Shown here: positions 12,835 through 15,636 of the stretch, in pieces | Numbering within the stretch: position 1 is the stretch's first letter | Layout: the number at the start of each line of letters is the position of its first letter | Assembly: GCA_938004115.1 (NCBI GenBank) | Contig: CALKWS010000231.1 | Location: 1 to 15,636, forward strand | DNA from: an uncultured Ruaniaceae bacterium | Lineage (GTDB): Bacteria > Actinomycetota > Actinomycetes > Actinomycetales > Beutenbergiaceae | Direction of reading: 5' to 3' | Length of the DNA: 15,636 nt | Notes under the pieces: generated by a model | Databases searched by the model: none | What the model was told of the DNA's origin: nothing | What the model saw: only the letters and a program-made list of their open reading frames with translations | Translations under genes and position numbers: made by a program

Positions 12835-15054
12835 GTGAAAACCATCCACGAGTCCGCCAATGGCGTGGAGTTCGACGTCGTGATCGCGTCGGATTTCCGA
12901 TTTCCAGGCGGCACCTCCCACAGCGTCGCTGAGGAAATTGCGGCCCAAACCGCCGCTGGTTACCGCACGGCCTTGGCGCACCTGAATGGACCCTTGCTGC
13001 AGACGCTTCGTCCGTTCAACCCCCTTATCCGCGCCCATGTCGAAGACGGTGCCGCTCACCTGTTGCTCGGTGAGCAACCTGTACGCACACGGTTGCTAGT
13101 GATCCGGCATCCGGCCACCGCGCAATACTCCATGAACCAACTGCCGCCGATCAGACCAGACTTGGTGGTGATCGTCGCCAACGCCGGTCCGCACAACATC
13201 GACGGCCGGGTGCACTACGACCCTCAACTTGTCACCGAGGTAGTCCGTAAGCGGTTTGCGTTGGACCCCCTGTGGGCGCCGATCGGCCCGTTGGTACGCA
13301 GAGAGATCATCCGCACCGTTGACCCGGGTCAGATGCTGCCGAGCGACTGGGTGAACATCATCGATGCGGACCAGTGGGCGGCTCCACGGCCGATGCGATC
13401 TGCCCGGCCGGTAATCGGAAGGCACAGCCGCCCGTCCGCACAGAAATGGCCCGAGAGCGCTCGCGTGCTCCAGCAGGTCTACCCAGCCGATGGATCCTGG
13501 GAGGTGCGGATCCTTGGCGGAGCGCAACCTGTGGAACGGCTCCTTGGAGCGATACCTGAATCCTGGACGGTATTGCCGTTCGGTGCGGTGGCGCCGAAGG
13601 AGTTCCTCGCCGGACTGGACTTCTTTGTGTACTTCCACGACACCAGGTGGGTTGAGGCCTTCGGCCGCACCATCCTCGAAGCGATCGCAACCGGCGTTCC
13701 GGCCGTCCTTCCGCCCCACTTCGAGGAGTTGTTCGGTCCTGCTGCGTTATACGCAGAGCCCTCCAACGTACGCGCGCTCGTGGAACGTTACTGGCGCGAC
13801 GAGGATCGTTACACAGAGCACGTTCATCAAGCTCAGTCGGTTGTGCGAGAGCGTTTCAGTCACCAGACGCATGTCGCTCGGCTGAACGAACTCCTGGGAA
13901 CGCCCGCGCCGTCAACTGATAGCCCTCGCGCCGAGCCACTTCGGACTGTGACAGCGCTCACCACGCGCCCCCGGACAGTCCCACGTGTCCTGTTCTGTTC
14001 CAGTAACGGTGCCGGCATGGGACACCTGACCAGGCTGCTCGCCTACGCCCGGCGCTTGGACAGCCGCGCCGAGCCGTACTTCCTATCCCTGTCTCAAGCG
14101 GTGCCCGTGGTTGCTCAATATGGCTACCCGTACGAATACCTGCCCTCAGCAAAGGCGCTAGGCATGCCCACGGGCCGGTGGCAATGGATGTTCATCGACC
14201 GGGTAGCGGACTGCCTCACGCGGATCCGGCCCGACGTTGTGGTTTTCGACGGCACATGGCCCTACCACGGAGTTCCGAAGTTGCGGGAGGTTAATCCCCA
14301 CGCCCACTGGATCTGGTCCCGCCGTGGCATGTGGCGACCAGGAGCGAACAAGGAGCAGTTGGACAAAGCCGCTTGGTTCGACCTGGTCATCGAGCCCGGT
14401 GACTTCGCCGCTGACTACGACCGCGGGGTCACGACCACGGCGCCGGCCGAGCGCGTACCGCCAGTAACACTGCTGGACCGCGATGAAAGAGATGACCGCA
14501 ATACCGCCCGCCGACACCTCGGCCTACCCGCCGAGGGGCCATTGGCGCTGGTGTCGCTCGGTGCAGGCAACATCAACGACCCCACTCACGACATCGGAGC
14601 GATCACCATCGCGCTGCAGAAACTGGGCGTGGGTGTATGCGTCACTCACCCTGAGATCGCCACCTCCGACCACGGCGATGAAGGCGTGCACATCGTGCAC
14701 GACTATCCACTTGCCAGGCGGTACTCCGCGTTCGACCTGGTAGTCAGCGCCAGTGGCTACAACTCGTACCAAGAACTCCTTCGGATGGGTCTGCCCACAT
14801 TGTTCGTCCCCAACACCGAAACGGCACTGGACGATCAATCAGCGCGTGCCCGATTCGCCCGGGATCACGGATGGGCCCACATGCTCACCGAGGTCAGTGT
14901 CGAGAACGCTACTCCGCTCCTGGCTGATCTCCTTGGGCGAGGCGAACAGATGGCCTCACTAGCCCTCACCGCCGACCCGGGGAACGGCGCGCATGCCGCA
15001 TCCCAACTCATCTTGGACCTAGCCACCACCCGTCAAGGCGCAGTAATCGCATGA
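12835..15054 (+). CDS. Two-module glycosyltransferase: GT4-type plus GT28-like
   Basis: A 739-residue protein with two complete-looking GT-B modules. Residues 1-355 match the first module of the 686-aa glycosyltransferase, sharing ASDFRFPGGT, LWAPIGP, RPVIGRHSR, DFFVYFH and the EX7E motif EAFGRTILE (E274, E282). Residues 383-735 resemble the family 28/MurG type, which works on nucleotide-sugar donors. Hallmarks are the N-terminal glycine loop SSNGAGMGHLTR (389-400), VVFDG and the donor-binding stretch SASGYNSYQELLRMGLP (638-654). A Pro/Thr-rich linker joins them (about 355-382). Two modules in one chain suggest two successive sugar additions. The GTG start has a strong ribosome site, and the stop overlaps the next gene as ATGA. 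The sugars are unknown. No transmembrane segment is seen. Confidence 0.87.
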   Translation: MKTIHESANGVEFDVVIASDFRFPGGTSHSVAEEIAAQTAAGYRTALAHLNGPLLQTLRPFNPLIRAHVEDGAAHLLLGEQPVRTRLLVIRHPATAQYSMNQLPPIRPDLVVIVANAGPHNIDGRVHYDPQLVTEVVRKRFALDPLWAPIGPLVRREIIRTVDPGQMLPSDWVNIIDADQWAAPRPMRSARPVIGRHSRPSAQKWPESARVLQQVYPADGSWEVRILGGAQPVERLLGAIPESWTVLPFGAVAPKEFLAGLDFFVYFHDTRWVEAFGRTILEAIATGVPAVLPPHFEELFGPAALYAEPSNVRALVERYWRDEDRYTEHVHQAQSVVRERFSHQTHVARLNELLGTPAPSTDSPRAEPLRTVTALTTRPRTVPRVLFCSSNGAGMGHLTRLLAYARRLDSRAEPYFLSLSQAVPVVAQYGYPYEYLPSAKALGMPTGRWQWMFIDRVADCLTRIRPDVVVFDGTWPYHGVPKLREVNPHAHWIWSRRGMWRPGANKEQLDKAAWFDLVIEPGDFAADYDRGVTTTAPAERVPPVTLLDRDERDDRNTARRHLGLPAEGPLALVSLGAGNINDPTHDIGAITIALQKLGVGVCVTHPEIATSDHGDEGVHIVHDYPLARRYSAFDLVVSASGYNSYQELLRMGLPTLFVPNTETALDDQSARARFARDHGWAHMLTEVSVENATPLLADLLGRGEQMASLALTADPGNGAHAASQLILDLATTRQGAVIA

Positions 15055-15599
15055 GCAGACCGCCCGCCCCGCTTCACCGCATCATCCGCCAGGCGCGCCG
15101 GGTCCCTGGCTACACACGCTTGCGCAGGGCAGTCCTGAGGCGGCTGCGCAGCAGCATCCTGGTCAAGGATGTGGTGAGTCGGATCTATTCCGGGGGCAGC
15201 AAGGATGACCGACGAATACCTCGTCCTTACCCACCCCCGGGTGACCTACTCGATGGGCTGGGCACAGAGAGCCTTCCAGTTGTCGTGGTCTCCCTGATCT
15301 CCGTCCCGGAGGACAGCATCGATGGAGTCGTCGACGAGATTGCGCGGACCCAATTGATGAGCGCAGCGTTCAGGCCCGTGTTCGTGATGGACACTGCGCA
15401 CCTGGACTCAACACGCCGTTACGGCTATGCCGGCGAGTTGCTCCTGCCGTCCGCGCCATGGCCTTTCTCCGGGGTGCGGTGGATCGATTACGCCGCCGAC
15501 CGTATCGCCGACATCCAACGTCGTTACGAGGCAGTCGCATGTATCGCAGTGCCTTCCGACGGTGTGACCCAAGCAGTACCTCTCCTCCTGCAGTCTTGA
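15051..15599 (+). CDS. Stand-alone copy of a glycosyltransferase accessory domain, unknown function
   Basis: A 182-residue protein whose ATG overlaps the stop of the 739-aa gene as ATGA. The N-terminus (about 1-45) is basic and helical, with RRAVLRRLRSS. Residues about 70-170 have the same order of strands and helices as residues 555-655 of the 686-aa glycosyltransferase on the opposite strand: LPVVVVSLIS against LPVVLIVVGS, SAAFRPVFV against SSAFRMVFL, then WIDYAADRIADI against WSEYARDRLTNV, and VACIAVP against AAVVNVD. It therefore looks like that enzyme's tail module as a separate gene. I do not know its role. A helper for sugar transfer or enzyme docking is possible. Confidence 0.78.
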   Translation: MSRPPAPLHRIIRQARRVPGYTRLRRAVLRRLRSSILVKDVVSRIYSGGSKDDRRIPRPYPPPGDLLDGLGTESLPVVVVSLISVPEDSIDGVVDEIARTQLMSAAFRPVFVMDTAHLDSTRRYGYAGELLLPSAPWPFSGVRWIDYAADRIADIQRRYEAVACIAVPSDGVTQAVPLLLQS

Positions 15600-15636
15600 T
15601 CGCGGCCTTGACAAAACCGGGCTGTGACGACGACAC
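15600..15636. other. Right edge, no gene seen
   Basis: The last 37 bases after the stop at 15599 hold no recognisable gene. They contain TTGACA at 15608-15613, a perfect -35 box, but no -10 box follows inside the window. The rightward arm may continue beyond the edge. Confidence 0.4.

Noticed and set aside
12546..12932. Possible small gene across the 12674-12834 gap
   Set aside because: No ribosome site, no family likeness, and it overlaps two well-supported genes.
13062..13078. Inverted repeat GTTGCTC-GGT-GAGCAAC
   Set aside because: Only 7 bases with a 3-base loop inside a conserved coding stretch; likely chance.
15608..15613. Perfect -35 box TTGACA at the right edge
   Set aside because: No -10 box follows within the window, so a promoter cannot be supported.

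Overview
The window is GC-rich DNA (about 60-65% GC by eye) with tightly packed genes. It uses ATG and GTG starts and has many 4-base ATGA stop/start overlaps. This fits an actinobacterium or a similar high-GC bacterium, but nothing in it fixes the genus. Bases 1-47 are not genomic. They match the end of an Illumina P7 index primer, an 8-base index and the TruSeq read-2 adapter, so the left edge is an assembly end where an adapter was left on. The first gene is cut there. No RNA gene, transposon or CRISPR array was seen.

Layout: eight genes run leftward from about 10681 to the adapter. In transcription order they are an asparagine-synthetase-like protein, a small unknown protein (147 aa), a GT4-type glycosyltransferase with extra C-terminal modules (686 aa), a sugar-transfer-type ATP-grasp protein (385 aa), an aspartate/glutamate racemase family protein (243 aa), a three-domain fusion of enolase-like, cyanophycin-synthetase-like ATP-grasp and acylphosphatase domains (852 aa), a second ATP-grasp protein with altered motifs and an acylphosphatase-like tail (404 aa), and a truncated enolase-superfamily protein. 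All junctions are overlaps or gaps of at most 28 bases, so this looks like one operon. A divergent arm starts at 10817. It carries a third cyanophycin-synthetase-like ATP-grasp protein whose C-terminal half looks like a decayed second ATP-grasp copy (618 aa), a two-module glycosyltransferase (739 aa), and a small protein (182 aa) that resembles the last domain of the 686-aa glycosyltransferase on the other strand.

Taken together, the window looks like the core of a biosynthetic cluster that makes amide or peptide bonds on an amino-acid substrate, probably including a D-residue, and attaches sugars. That points to a glycopeptide-like or amino-acid-decorated saccharide, possibly for the cell surface. 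This is inference from families and gene order: no polymerase, flippase, exporter or precursor peptide is visible. The most unusual features are the enolase/ATP-grasp/acylphosphatase fusion, the repeated pairing of intact modules with decayed copies of themselves, and glycosyltransferase modules reshuffled across the divergent promoter. I do not recognise the cluster as a described pathway, so no gene symbols are assigned.
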